Source: Lysobacterales bacterium 66-474
Lineage (GTDB): Bacteria > Pseudomonadota > Gammaproteobacteria > Xanthomonadales > Rhodanobacteraceae
NCBI GenBank assembly: GCA_001899805.1
Contig: MKWP01000015.1
Span: 372,001-436,000 of the forward strand
Direction: 5' to 3'
DNA length: 64,000 nt
Shown here piece after piece: positions 8,897-17,383 of this stretch (position 1 is its first letter; every line of letters starts with the position of its first letter). Under the pieces are notes generated by a model that was given only the letters and a program-made list of their open reading frames with translations, did no database searches and was not told where the DNA came from. The position numbers and the translations under genes were made by a program.

Positions 8897-9918
8897 GCCG
8901 TTTTCTCCGTCTTGGGCCGGGCAGCAAGTGTCGCCATCACCGCCTTCTGCACGTGCAGGCGGTTCTCGGCTTCGTCGATCGCCATGCAATACGGCGCGTC
9001 CATCACGGCGTCGGTGGCCTTGACGTTGCGGCGCAGCGGCAGGCAATGGCTGAACACCGCGTGGTGGGTGAGTGCCATCTTGGCCTCGTCGACAATGAAA
9101 TGCCTGTGCGACTCGCGGATCGGCTTCTCGTCTTCCCAGTGCCCGAAGAACGGCAGCGCGCCCCAGCTCTTGGCGTACACCGCCTCGGCGCCACGGTAGG
9201 CGTCTCCGATGTCGTGGGTTACCCGCAGCGAACCGCCGTTTTCGCGCGCGTTCTGCTCGCCAAAGGCCATGTAGCGCTCATCCAGCACGTAGTCCGGGGT
9301 GGGGCACAGCAGCGTCACGTCCATGCCCATCTTCGTCGCAATCAACAGCGCGGAATTGGCCACCGCGGTGTTGAGCGGCTTGGGGTGGTAGGTCCAGGTC
9401 AGCACGTATTTCCTGCCGCGCAGTTCGCCCAGATGCTCTTTCAATGCCAGCGCGTGCGCGAGTTCCTGGCATGGGTGCGTGATGGTTTCCATGTTGATCA
9501 CCGGCACCGTGGCGTACTTCGCGAACGCCTTGATCACCCGGTCTTCACGATCGACCGACCAGTCCTTGAACTTCGGGAACGCGCGCACCGCGATCAGGTC
9601 GACGTAGCGCGACAACACCCGGGCGACCTCGGCGACGTGTTCTTCGGCCTCGCCGTCCATCACCGTGCCGACGTCGAATTCGATCGGCCACGCATCCTTG
9701 CCGGGCGACAACACCACCGCGTGGCCGCCCAACTGGAACGCACCGAGCTCGAAGCTGGTACGCGTGCGCATCGACGGATTGAAGAACAGCAACGCCACCG
9801 ACTTGCCCGCCAACTGGTTGCCGGCCGGCGAACGTTTGAACGCGGCGGCCTGGTCGAGCAGAGCGTCGATTTCCGCGCGGCTCCAGTCCTGGGTGGTGAT
9901 GAAATGGCGAAGGTTCAT
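8893..9918 (-). CDS. argF': N-acetylornithine carbamoyltransferase
   Basis: In xanthomonads this enzyme carbamoylates N-acetylornithine to N-acetylcitrulline, in place of ordinary ornithine carbamoyltransferase. The 341-residue product shows the carbamoyl-phosphate motif SMRTRTSFELGAFQLGGH, HPCQELAHAL, and the acetylornithine-type loop GKDAWPIEFDVGTVMDG. The glutamate in WPIEF distinguishes it from succinylornithine enzymes, which have proline at this site. Start MNLRHF (9918) is the family start; the frame continues upstream through repeat sequence. It is the first structural gene of the cluster and lies about 65 bases past an intrinsic terminator that may regulate it. Confidence 0.95.
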   Translation of the reverse strand: MNLRHFITTQDWSRAEIDALLDQAAAFKRSPAGNQLAGKSVALLFFNPSMRTRTSFELGAFQLGGHAVVLSPGKDAWPIEFDVGTVMDGEAEEHVAEVARVLSRYVDLIAVRAFPKFKDWSVDREDRVIKAFAKYATVPVINMETITHPCQELAHALALKEHLGELRGRKYVLTWTYHPKPLNTAVANSALLIATKMGMDVTLLCPTPDYVLDERYMAFGEQNARENGGSLRVTHDIGDAYRGAEAVYAKSWGALPFFGHWEDEKPIRESHRHFIVDEAKMALTHHAVFSHCLPLRRNVKATDAVMDAPYCMAIDEAENRLHVQKAVMATLAARPKTEKTA

Positions 9919-9981
9919 GCGAATTCCGGATTGCGTTTGAAGGGCTGCTTGGCGGCCATCCATGGCCGGAATGACGGCAAC

Positions 9982-10008
9982 AAAAAACCCGGCACAAGGA
10001 CCGGGTTT
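9982..10008 (-). terminator. Intrinsic terminator ahead of argF' (possible attenuator)
   Basis: On the minus strand AAACCCGG, an eight-base loop and CCGGGTTT form a perfect eight-pair stem followed by a run of six T. It stands between the last upstream gene and argF', inside what would be the arginine operon leader. The CCGGGT at 10050-10045, overlapping the stop of a short upstream frame, can pair with the ACCCGG of the first arm and so prevent the stem, as in classical attenuation. It could instead simply terminate the gene at 10316-10852. Confidence 0.65.
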
Positions 10009-10042
10009 CGTCGAAAGCGATGAAGCCAAAACGCGCGACTGC

Positions 10043-10150
10043 CTACCCGGCCGAATGTCTGGGTTCCGGTCGACGCGCGCGCGAAGTCATCCCCGCGGCC
10101 GCGCGGGCGCTGGTGAGGATGATCGGCTGGTGGATAACGGTGTTCGTCAT
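10043..10150 (-). CDS. Candidate arginine leader peptide
   Basis: A 35-codon frame starts with ATG at 10150, about 20 bases past a good promoter, and ends 35 bases before the terminator that precedes argF'. It holds five arginine codons, three of them within TSRARRP just before the region that can form the antiterminator. Layout and arginine content fit a ribosome-mediated attenuator. Against it, no strong ribosome site is visible (GAGCC seven bases upstream), and arginine codons are common in GC-rich random frames. Confidence 0.3.
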   Translation of the reverse strand: MTNTVIHQPIILTSARAAAGMTSRARRPEPRHSAG

Positions 10151-10173
10151 GACGGGCTCGAACAATCAGCGAT

Positions 10174-10213
10174 GGATATTCGCACACATTGCCTGCGCAC
10201 GCAACGAATATCC
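10174..10213 (-). promoter_or_regulatory. Promoter with flanking inverted repeat for the arginine operon
   Basis: Reading leftward, TTGCGT (10204-10199), a 17-base spacer and GAATAT (10181-10176) form a sigma-70-like promoter. An inverted repeat GGATATTCG (10174-10182) and CGAATATCC (10205-10213) places one arm over the -10 box and the other against the -35 box. This looks like an operator for a dimeric repressor. It does not match the E. coli ArgR box, so the regulator is unknown. Confidence 0.45.
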
Positions 10214-10315
10214 GGGCGGCCGCCCGGCCCGCCGGTCCGCGTGGACGAATCGCGTGCCGACCGGGGAATTCCGCCAGCCAGGGTTATCGCGCCGACCGCG
10301 CAGGCCGGCCGGCGA

Positions 10316-10852
10316 TCACTGATCCGCCGGCGCAACCGTGACCCTGACCCGCATGCGTTCGCCGGGGTCGTAAGGCAGGCGCGACATGTATACCTCGCCG
10401 CGGAAGCGGTACTCGACGTCGTAAGCCACGATCTGTTGCGGCGGAGCGTAGCCGTCGACCGGACGACACACGGTCTGCTGCGTGGAGTAAGTCCGGTCAT
10501 GTGCCGCGGACACCCGGTTGCCGACCGCGCCGCCCGCGACGGCGCCTGCCACCGTGGCGGCCTTGCGTCCGTCGCCCTTGCCGACCGTGCTGCCCAACAC
10601 GCCGCCCACGATCGCGCCCAGCACGGTTCCGCCGGTGTGGTTGTTGTCCTGCCGGGTCACGGTCTGCGGATAGCACTCCTGCGGAGGCGGCTGGTTGACC
10701 ACGGCATACACCGGATCGACCCGCAGCACTTCGGCCCAGCCGTAATGGATGTTCGCAGGTTGGACGGGAGGCGGGGGCGGCGGCGGATAATTCTGCGCAC
10801 CGGCAGCCGCCGCGAAACCCAGCAACAGGGAAGCGATCAAGATCTTCGACAT
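10316..10852 (-). CDS. Exported glycine-zipper (SlyB/17-kDa-antigen-like) protein
   Basis: This 178-residue protein begins with a signal peptide (hydrophobic LIASLLLGFAAAAGA, cut before QNYPP) and a proline-rich stretch. A glycine zipper of the 2TM type follows at roughly residues 80-118 (GGTVLGAIVGGVLGSTVGKG, then AATVAGAVAGGAVGN). Such segments pair in the outer membrane or periplasm, in envelope-stress lipoproteins and Rickettsia 17-kDa-antigen relatives. No lipobox cysteine is present. Start MSKILIA was chosen because it gives a clean signal peptide; an in-frame ATG lies farther upstream. It is divergent from cysS. Confidence 0.8.
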   Translation of the reverse strand: MSKILIASLLLGFAAAAGAQNYPPPPPPPVQPANIHYGWAEVLRVDPVYAVVNQPPPQECYPQTVTRQDNNHTGGTVLGAIVGGVLGSTVGKGDGRKAATVAGAVAGGAVGNRVSAAHDRTYSTQQTVCRPVDGYAPPQQIVAYDVEYRFRGEVYMSRLPYDPGERMRVRVTVAPADQ

Positions 10853-10956
10853 GGCACGTACCACCGCGTATCGAACGGGCCCAATGCCCTTCATGGCTGG
10901 TGCACATTGAATCATCCGGATGCTGAATCGATGCTCAAGCCGGGAGCGCAAGCTGC

Positions 10957-10962
10957 TAAAAT
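10957..10962 (+). promoter_or_regulatory. Possible -10 box for cysS
   Basis: TAAAAT stands 39 bases ahead of the chosen cysS start in an otherwise GC-rich gap. No good -35 box is seen 16-18 bases upstream, so this is a weak call. Confidence 0.3.
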
Positions 10963-11000
10963 TGCTTGCTTATTTCCCTGCCATGTGTACCGCAGAACGC

Positions 11001-12404
11001 ATGCCACTACGCCTCCACAACTCGCTGACCCGTCGCATCGAAACGTTCACCCCCGCCGACCCGGCGCGCGTGACGATGTACCTGTGCGGCCCGACCGTGT
11101 ACAGCTACGTGCACATCGGCAACGCGCGCGGCCCGGTGGTGTTCGACGTGCTGGCACGCCTGCTGCGCCGGAAATTCCCGCGGCTCGTGTACGCGCGCAA
11201 CATCACCGACGTCGACGACAAGATCAACAACGCCGCCGCCGAAGCCGGCGTACCGATCGCGGCCGTCACCGGGAAGTACGCCGCGATCTATCGCGAAGAC
11301 ATGGCGAAACTCGGCGTCGCCCCGCCCGACGTCGAACCGCTGGCGACCCAACACATCGGCCAGATCATCGCGATGTGCGAATCCCTGATTGCGTCGGGCC
11401 ACGCCTACGCCGCCGAAGGGCACGTCTTGTTCGACGTGGCAAAGTTCAAGGACTACGGCAAGTTGTCGGGCCGCTCGACCGACGAGATGATCGCCGGCGC
11501 GCGCGTCGAAGTCGCGCCGTACAAGACGAATCCCGCCGATTTCGTCCTGTGGAAGCCTTCCTCGCCGGATTTGCCCGGTTGGGACAGCCCCTGGGGTCGC
11601 GGTCGTCCGGGCTGGCACATCGAATGCTCGGCGATGGCGGCGGCGCACCTGGGCGATGTCATCGACATCCACGCCGGCGGCAACGACCTGCTGTTCCCGC
11701 ACCACGAAAACGAGATCGCACAATCGCGCTGCGCGCACGGCACGCCGACCTTCGCGCGCTACTGGCTGCACAACGGCATGCTCACCTTCGACGGCGCCAA
11801 GATGAGCAAGTCGATCGGCAATGTCAGGCAACTGCACGCGCTGCTGGACCAACACCCGCCCGAAGCGTTGCGCTACGCGCTGCTCAGCGCGCACTACCGC
11901 CAACCGCTGGACTGGTCGGACGCGTTGATCGAGCAGAGCATCGCGACGCTGGATCGGTTGTACGGCACGTTGCGTGACCTCGAAGATGTCGAAGTGCTGC
12001 CAAAGGACGAAGCGACGGAGCTGCTAAAAGAACACGAAACCCTAAAGGAACTCGAAGCGGCGTTGCTTAACGATCTGAATACACCGGAGGCCCTGGTTGC
12101 GATAGCAAAGCTGGCTTTCCAGACGCGTCAGGGCATCCGCGCGCACAAACGCATCTCCAAGACAGCACTGATCGCCGGTGGTGCCATGCTCGGCTTGCTT
12201 CAGCAGCAACCCGAAGCCTGGTTCAAACGCGGTGCGGAACGCGTGGACGCGGCGCAAGTCGAAGGATTGATCGAAGCCCGCCGCGCCGCACGCGGCGCAC
12301 GCGATTTCGCCCGTGCGGATGCCATCCGCGACGAATTGGCGGCGATGGGCGTCGCCATCGAGGACGGCCCGCATGGCACGCGCTGGAAAGTGGCGGAACG
12401 CTGA
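11001..12404 (+). CDS. cysS: Cysteinyl-tRNA synthetase
   Basis: CysS charges tRNA-Cys in the cytoplasm. The 467-residue product shows the class I motifs [12 protein letters not shown] (HIGH-type) and KMSKSIG, plus zinc ligands in [10 protein letters not shown], the GWHIECSAM cysteine and FPHHENE. Start MPLRLHNS matches family starts; an ATG at 10983 adds six residues. The stretch at about 12000-12120 encoding [22 protein letters not shown] is visibly poorer in GC than the rest of the gene, but the frame is intact. sufE follows 44 bases later. Confidence 0.97.
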   Translation: MPLRLHNSLTRRIETFTPADPARVTMYLCGPTVYSYVHIGNARGPVVFDVLARLLRRKFPRLVYARNITDVDDKINNAAAEAGVPIAAVTGKYAAIYREDMAKLGVAPPDVEPLATQHIGQIIAMCESLIASGHAYAAEGHVLFDVAKFKDYGKLSGRSTDEMIAGARVEVAPYKTNPADFVLWKPSSPDLPGWDSPWGRGRPGWHIECSAMAAAHLGDVIDIHAGGNDLLFPHHENEIAQSRCAHGTPTFARYWLHNGMLTFDGAKMSKSIGNVRQLHALLDQHPPEALRYALLSAHYRQPLDWSDALIEQSIATLDRLYGTLRDLEDVEVLPKDEATELLKEHETLKELEAALLNDLNTPEALVAIAKLAFQTRQGIRAHKRISKTALIAGGAMLGLLQQQPEAWFKRGAERVDAAQVEGLIEARRAARGARDFARADAIRDELAAMGVAIEDGPHGTRWKVAER

Positions 12405-12448
12405 ACCACCGTTCGACGTACGCGGCCACGCCGCGCGATAATCCACCC

Positions 12449-12886
12449 ATGAGCGATCTCGCCATCAACACTGCAATGGATGCGCAACGGGAAATCATCG
12501 AGGAATTCGACTTCTTCGACGACTGGACCGGACGCTACCAGTACCTGATCGACCTCGGCCGCAAGCTGCCGGCGCTGGCCGATGCGGAAATGACCGACAC
12601 CAACAAGGTCGACGGCTGCCAATCGCAGGTGTGGATCGTGGTGACGGGCGACGCCGGCAAGCTCGACATGCGTGCCGCCAGCGACTCGGCGATCGTGTCC
12701 GGCCTGGTCGCGTTGCTGCTGCGGGTGTATTCGGGGCACAGCGCACGCGAGATCCTGGCCACCGACCCGTCATTCATCAACGCGATCGGGCTCGGCAAGC
12801 ACCTCTCGCCCACCCGTTCCAACGGCCTCGCCTCGATGGTGAAGACCATCAAGGCACATGCCGAGCGCGCGTTGGCGCAATCCTGA
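12449..12886 (+). CDS. sufE: SufE-like sulfur acceptor protein
   Basis: SufE takes persulfide sulfur from a cysteine desulfurase and passes it to the iron-sulfur cluster scaffold. This 145-residue protein keeps the active cysteine at residue 57 in KVDGCQSQVW, and the family pattern DWTGRYQYLIDLGRKLP at the N-terminus. No desulfurase or other suf gene is beside it. It is downstream of cysS on the same strand; a shared cysteine/sulfur theme is only suggestive. Confidence 0.92.
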   Translation: MSDLAINTAMDAQREIIEEFDFFDDWTGRYQYLIDLGRKLPALADAEMTDTNKVDGCQSQVWIVVTGDAGKLDMRAASDSAIVSGLVALLLRVYSGHSAREILATDPSFINAIGLGKHLSPTRSNGLASMVKTIKAHAERALAQS

Positions 12887-12967
12887 TTCGCGCCGCGCAG
12901 GCGCCGTCTGTGCGGTCGGGATCGTTCGGGAAGGCCGAAGCTCTCGCGCCTCGACACTCCCATTCGA

Positions 12968-13888
12968 TCAGTCGCCCATCTGTTTCTGCATGTGCTCGCG
13001 GCGCTCCTGCGCATCCAGCGACAGGGTTGCGATCGGGCGCGCCTCGAGGCGTTCCAGGCCGATTTCCTCGTCGGTTTCCTCGCAGTAACCGTAGCGGCCT
13101 TCCTCGATCTTGCGCAGGGCCTTCTCGATCTTGGAAATCAGTTTGCGGTAACGATCGCGGGTGCGCAGTTCCAGCGAGTTCTCGGTTTCGCGGGTGGCAC
13201 GTTCGGCGTCGTCGCCCACGTCGCGCACTTCCTCGCGCAGGTTTTCCATGGTCTGGCGCGATTCCTCGACCAGCTGGTCGCGCCAGTCCTTCAGCTTCTG
13301 GCGGAAATACGCCAGCTGCTTCGGGTTCATGTATTCCTCTTTCGCGGAAGGCTTGTAGCCCTTGGGCAGGTCGACGTTGACGCTGGCGGGCAGCGCGTAG
13401 CGGCCGTCCTCGCGGGTGATGGTCTGCTCGTCGGCTGGCGCGGCGCTGAGACGCGCGGCCACGCCCCCGACGGGGCGGACATGCGCGGGCTTGCGGGTAT
13501 GCACCGGATGCGGCGCGCCATGTGCCGCGACCTGGGTCGCCGGGGTGGAATGGCCACGCGATGCGGGTGCCGACTTGGTGTCCGGCTTGCGGGTCGCGGC
13601 AGCGACTTTTTTCGTTGTCTTGGGTGTGGGTTTCTTCACGGCTGGAGCCTTGCCAACTTTTTTCGTCATTTGTTTTTTGATGGTCCTGGACGCACGCTTG
13701 GTGCCGGCCTTGGCCGCCTTGACGGGCTTGCGCACGGCCTTGGCCAGCGCCTTGTGCGCGGTTTTCGCGGGCGCCTTGCGCGCCGGCTTCGCGGCGGTTT
13801 TCCGGGCGGGCCTGGCCTTGACCGGCTTGGCCGCCGGCTTCGCTTTCTTGGCGCCATGCTTGGCGGCGCTGCGCTTCGGTTTTGCCAT
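12968..13888 (-). CDS. dksA: DksA/TraR-type protein with Lys/Ala-rich extension and degenerate zinc finger
   Basis: DksA binds the RNA polymerase secondary channel and works with ppGpp. The 306-residue product has the DksA core in its last 150 residues: the coiled coil with DDAERATRETENSLELRTRDR, then GRYGYCEETDEEIGLERLEARP. Of the four zinc cysteines only the first (residue 269) remains; the others are Thr, Ser and Ala (YCEET, ATLSLDAQ), so the finger must fold without zinc as in C4-lacking DksA relatives. Residues 1-120 are repeats of lysine, alanine and proline like histone H1 or AlgP tails, expected to bind nucleic acid. The start MAKPKRSAAK gives the extension its natural beginning. Confidence 0.85.
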   Translation of the reverse strand: MAKPKRSAAKHGAKKAKPAAKPVKARPARKTAAKPARKAPAKTAHKALAKAVRKPVKAAKAGTKRASRTIKKQMTKKVGKAPAVKKPTPKTTKKVAAATRKPDTKSAPASRGHSTPATQVAAHGAPHPVHTRKPAHVRPVGGVAARLSAAPADEQTITREDGRYALPASVNVDLPKGYKPSAKEEYMNPKQLAYFRQKLKDWRDQLVEESRQTMENLREEVRDVGDDAERATRETENSLELRTRDRYRKLISKIEKALRKIEEGRYGYCEETDEEIGLERLEARPIATLSLDAQERREHMQKQMGD

Positions 13889-14009
13889 GTCCTGTGCACT
13901 CGAAGTTGTGGAGATGCGACCGCGTGTTATAGCGTAGTCGATGCGGTCGGGCAACCCATTTCGAAAGCCCCGTTCGCGCCCTCCCCCACCCTGCAGACGG
14001 CATTCGCCC

Positions 14010-14261
14010 GTGACACGCTTCCTGTTGTTCCTGATCGCCGCGTACAAGCGCCTGTTGAGCCCGCTGCTGGGCGCACGGTGTCGCTTCCACCCGACTTGCT
14101 CGACCTATGCGCGCATCGCGATCGCGCGCTTCGGGCCCTGGCGCGGCAGCCTGCTTGCGGCATGGCGTATCCTGCGCTGCCAGCCGCTGTGCGAAGGCGG
14201 CCTGGACCCCGTGCCCGAGCGTTTCACGCTGCGCCGCTGCAAATCCCATGGAGAACCTTGA
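14010..14261 (+). CDS. yidD: Membrane protein insertion efficiency factor YidD
   Basis: YidD helps YidC-dependent insertion of inner-membrane proteins. The 83-residue product begins at GTG ([21 protein letters not shown]), giving the family's usual length. It has the signature [11 protein letters not shown] with paired cysteines and the [15 protein letters not shown] tail. It is usually near rnpA-yidC; here it is alone and its TGA is directly followed by the ATG of pyrC, so the two are cotranscribed. Confidence 0.92.
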   Translation: MTRFLLFLIAAYKRLLSPLLGARCRFHPTCSTYARIAIARFGPWRGSLLAAWRILRCQPLCEGGLDPVPERFTLRRCKSHGEP

Positions 14262-15596
14262 ATGCCCGACTGGCTGATCAAGAACGCCGAACTCGTCAAC
14301 GAAGGCCGACGCTTCCACACCGACCTGCGCATCCGTGGCCAACGCATCGACCAGATCGGGGCTGACCTGAACGCACGTGACGGCGAGCAGGTCTTCGACG
14401 CCTCCGGCCTGTGGCTGCTGCCCGGCATGATCGACGACCACGTGCATTTTCGCGAACCGGGTTACACGGCCAAGGCCGACATCGCCTCGGAATCGCGCGC
14501 CGCAGTCGCAGGCGGCGTCACCAGCTTCATCGACATGCCCAACACGAAACCCTCGACGCTGACCCGCGAACTGCTGGAAGACAAGTACGCGATCGCCTCG
14601 CGCACCTCGCTCGCCAACTACGCGTTCTATTTCGGCGCCAGCAATTCCAACCTCGACGCGATCCGCGCGCTCGATCCGCGCAGGGTACCCGGCGTCAAGG
14701 TGTTCCTGTGCGAATCGACCGGCAACCTATGCGTCAGTGACCCATCCGCCCTGGAAGGCGTGTTCCGTGATTCACCCGTGACCGTGGTGGTGCATGCCGA
14801 GGACAGCCGCATCATCCACGCCAATCTCGACCGTGCCAAGGCTGAGTATGGCGACGCCATCCCGATGCGCTTGCACCCGGAAATCCGTTCGCGCGAAGCC
14901 TGCTTCGAATCCACCAAATGGGCGGTCGAAACCGCGCGACGCCACGGCACGCGCCTGCACGTGTTGCACGTATCCACGGCCGACGAACTGGCGATGTTCG
15001 AGCCGGGCCCGATCTCCGGGAAGAAGATCACGTCGGAAACCTGCGTGCATTTCCTGCGTTTTTCCGACGCCGATTACGCGACGCTGGGCGGCAGGATCAA
15101 GTGCAATCCCGCGATCAAGGCGGCGTCCGATCGAGAGGCGCTGACCCGTGCGCTGGCCGATACGCGCATCGACATCCTCGCCACCGACCACGCGCCCCAC
15201 CTGGCATCGGAGAAGGCCAATCCGTACACGAGTTGCCCATCAGGAATCCCACTGGTCCAGTTCGCGCTGCAGTCGGCACTGGAAGGCGTGTTCCGTGAAG
15301 ACTTCTCGCTGGAACGATTGGTGGAAGCGTATGCGCACGCACCAGCCACGCTGTTCGCGATCGAGGACCGGGGTTACCTGCGCGAGGGTTGTTTCGCCGA
15401 CCTGGCACTGGTCGACCCGGGCAAGCCGCAAACCGTGCGCAGCGATCAGGTACTGTCGAAATGCGGCTGGTCGCCGTTCGAAGGCGACACCTTCCGCGCC
15501 AGCATCGCCGCAACCTTCGTCAACGGCAATCTTGCGGCGCGCGAGGGTGAAGTGCTTGACACGCCGCCCGGCATGCGGCTGCAGTTCGATCGTTGA
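14262..15596 (+). CDS. pyrC: Dihydroorotase
   Basis: Dihydroorotase closes carbamoyl-aspartate to dihydroorotate in pyrimidine synthesis. The 444-residue product is an amidohydrolase with the metal pair DDHVHFREPG (histidines 60 and 62), the carboxylated lysine in GVKVFLCES, later metal histidines in VVVHAED and VLHVST, and the catalytic aspartate in ILATDHAPH. Length and motifs suit the long class I-like bacterial enzyme. Allantoinase is a close relative, but no purine genes are near. It is directly coupled to yidD. Confidence 0.9.
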   Translation: MPDWLIKNAELVNEGRRFHTDLRIRGQRIDQIGADLNARDGEQVFDASGLWLLPGMIDDHVHFREPGYTAKADIASESRAAVAGGVTSFIDMPNTKPSTLTRELLEDKYAIASRTSLANYAFYFGASNSNLDAIRALDPRRVPGVKVFLCESTGNLCVSDPSALEGVFRDSPVTVVVHAEDSRIIHANLDRAKAEYGDAIPMRLHPEIRSREACFESTKWAVETARRHGTRLHVLHVSTADELAMFEPGPISGKKITSETCVHFLRFSDADYATLGGRIKCNPAIKAASDREALTRALADTRIDILATDHAPHLASEKANPYTSCPSGIPLVQFALQSALEGVFREDFSLERLVEAYAHAPATLFAIEDRGYLREGCFADLALVDPGKPQTVRSDQVLSKCGWSPFEGDTFRASIAATFVNGNLAAREGEVLDTPPGMRLQFDR

Positions 15597-15611
15597 ACTG
15601 CAGCCCGAAAG

Positions 15612-16538
15612 TCAACCGGGGAAATTCCTGCTGACCTCGGCTACCGCATCGTGGGCATGCAGGCTTTCGTGATGCGCGGCGCGGATGTGGTAGCCGGCGA
15701 TGCGTTTGTCGGCGTCGAGTGCGCCGCGGATGCGGCGCGCGGCATCCTCGCAAAACATCGGGTTCTCGGCGTTCAGCACCGCGAAGGCCTGCTCGTCCTC
15801 GCGCTTGACCGCGGTCTGCACCGGCGTCGCCAGCGCGCCTTCGATCGCGTTGATCAGCTCCACCACCGGCAGGTCGAATCCTTGCGCAAGCTTGACCCGC
15901 ACCCGCGCGGTGCTGCGTTGCGCATGCGGCGTCGCCGCCATGCCGCGATCGCCCAGCCATGCGTGCACGGCATGCTGCGAGGGCGCGGCGCCCGCAAAGT
16001 CCTCGTCGAAACGCTGCTGGTTGGCCTGCCGCGACAGCGCCAGCGATGCCGGGCAGGTCGAGGAATACTGCACCTCGCAGGTCACCTGCAAAGCGAAGCG
16101 GCCGTCTGCGAGGCTGGCTTCGATCACCACCGGATAGGATTTCCAGCCCGCGTTGGCGCTCACCAGCGCGGGCCGCTTCAGCAAATGCCGGTATTCGATG
16201 CGCAAACGCACGCGCGACGAGAGCCCGGCGTGTGAATCCAGCAGCGCATGCAGCAGGCTGCACAGCGCGGAGGGCGTCAGCGCCTGCGCGGCCAATGTTT
16301 GCTCCAGCAACACATACAGGCGCGACATGTGGATGCCGCGCGCACCGGCATCGGCGAGATCCACCGCGACATCGACCCGTGCGGGTGCGGTCAGGACGGT
16401 AGCGTCCGCGCCGGCGTAGCGCACCGGCAGGTCGATACCGTCCATGCCGACCCAATCCAGCGCGCCGCCCGCGACCGGTTCGGCGGCGCCTGCGACGTCT
16501 GGCAACTTGTCGGACATGCTATCGGAAGCGCGGGTCAT
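15612..16538 (-). CDS. folE2: GTP cyclohydrolase FolE2
   Basis: FolE2 (type IB) opens GTP to 7,8-dihydroneopterin triphosphate for folate and related pterins and works with metals other than zinc. The 308-residue product shows the family core with QVTCEVQYSSTCPASLALS containing the catalytic cysteine, and the C-terminal NPMFCEDAARRIRGAL block. The ATG at 16538 overlaps the stop of the upstream gene as ATGA; a later ATG (MSDKLPDV) is possible. It is the last gene of a six-gene coupled run and converges on pyrC with 15 bases between stops. Confidence 0.92.
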   Translation of the reverse strand: MTRASDSMSDKLPDVAGAAEPVAGGALDWVGMDGIDLPVRYAGADATVLTAPARVDVAVDLADAGARGIHMSRLYVLLEQTLAAQALTPSALCSLLHALLDSHAGLSSRVRLRIEYRHLLKRPALVSANAGWKSYPVVIEASLADGRFALQVTCEVQYSSTCPASLALSRQANQQRFDEDFAGAAPSQHAVHAWLGDRGMAATPHAQRSTARVRVKLAQGFDLPVVELINAIEGALATPVQTAVKREDEQAFAVLNAENPMFCEDAARRIRGALDADKRIAGYHIRAAHHESLHAHDAVAEVSRNFPG

Positions 16539-17383
16539 GCTTGGGCCTCGGAGAAACGGTATCCACGCCAGATGCGGGCGGCCCGCCAGGTCTTCAACAG
16601 GCTGCCGAAGCCGCGTTCCGGCGTCCGCAATGCGGCGAGCGGATCGTCCACACGCAGAGCGCGCTGCAATGCACGCAAATCATGCTGCAGGCTAACTGCG
16701 CGAAACAGACCCAGCGGGCCCGGCATTGTAGCGGCGCGTGCCAGCTCGCGCTCTAGGTCGACCGCCTGGTCGCGCACCGCCGCCCGCCGCGCCTCGCCGT
16801 CGCGCGCCAGATCGTCGAGGGTGAGTCCGTGCCGGGCCAGCAGGTTCATCGGCAAGGGCGAATGGCCATTCCCGGCCGTTGCCCCGAGCGCACGCAAGCT
16901 CGTGACGAGTTGCAGGATGGCGATGACCGCCGTCGCGCGCGCACTGTCGGCCTGCACGCCGAACCAGACCCGGGTTTCCAGCTCGGCCAACGCCGCGGCC
17001 AACGGCTTGGCAGCCGCGAACTGGCCCGCGAAATCCGTCGGAGGCGGTGCGGTCAGCGCCAGCAGCGATGCATCCACGGGCGCCATCCAGCACGCCACGG
17101 GAACCGCACGCGCGCAGGCATCCGCGAACAACGCCCGCGTCAGGGGATGCCTTGCCTCGCCGTGCGCGGCGCGTTGCACTTCCTCGCGCCACCAACCGAG
17201 CTTGGTCGCCGCGACCTGCGGCTCGCGCACATCGCGCACGGCTTTCAACCACTCGTCCTGCAGTGACGCGAGCGCACCGAAACGAATGCGCTCGTCGTGG
17301 CGCAGGAACAGCCACGCCGTCGCGCGTTGCGGGTCGGCCTCGCGCCAATGGCTCAGGTAGCTCGCGAGTGCGTCATCGCTCAT
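16535..17383 (-). CDS. Squalene/phytoene synthase-like protein
   Basis: This 282-residue protein has the all-helical fold of squalene/phytoene synthases: FLRHDERIRFGALASLQDEW near the start, then ATKLGWWREEV, the pattern of the NDUFAF6-like branch. The aspartate-rich DxxxD prenyl-phosphate motifs of true synthases are not clear (only RDVRE and RDGEARR), so it may not make squalene or phytoene. No hopanoid or carotenoid gene lies beside it. The ATG overlaps the gph stop as ATGA, and its own stop overlaps folE2. Confidence 0.75.
   Translation of the reverse strand: MSDDALASYLSHWREADPQRATAWLFLRHDERIRFGALASLQDEWLKAVRDVREPQVAATKLGWWREEVQRAAHGEARHPLTRALFADACARAVPVACWMAPVDASLLALTAPPPTDFAGQFAAAKPLAAALAELETRVWFGVQADSARATAVIAILQLVTSLRALGATAGNGHSPLPMNLLARHGLTLDDLARDGEARRAAVRDQAVDLERELARAATMPGPLGLFRAVSLQHDLRALQRALRVDDPLAALRTPERGFGSLLKTWRAARIWRGYRFSEAQA

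Larger units (their letters stand above)
9919..10315. other. Leader region between argF' and the glycine-zipper gene
   Basis: This 397-base stretch has no full gene. It holds a REP-like fragment (9950-9976), the terminator, the candidate leader frame, the promoter with inverted repeat, and a perfect 16-base palindrome CCGGGCGGCCGCCCGG at 10212-10227. The palindrome could end transcription of the upstream glycine-zipper gene but has no T-run. Confidence 0.6.

Noticed and set aside
10212-10227. Perfect 16-base palindrome as a terminator
   Set aside because: No T-run follows on either strand, and GC-only palindromes are frequent in this DNA.
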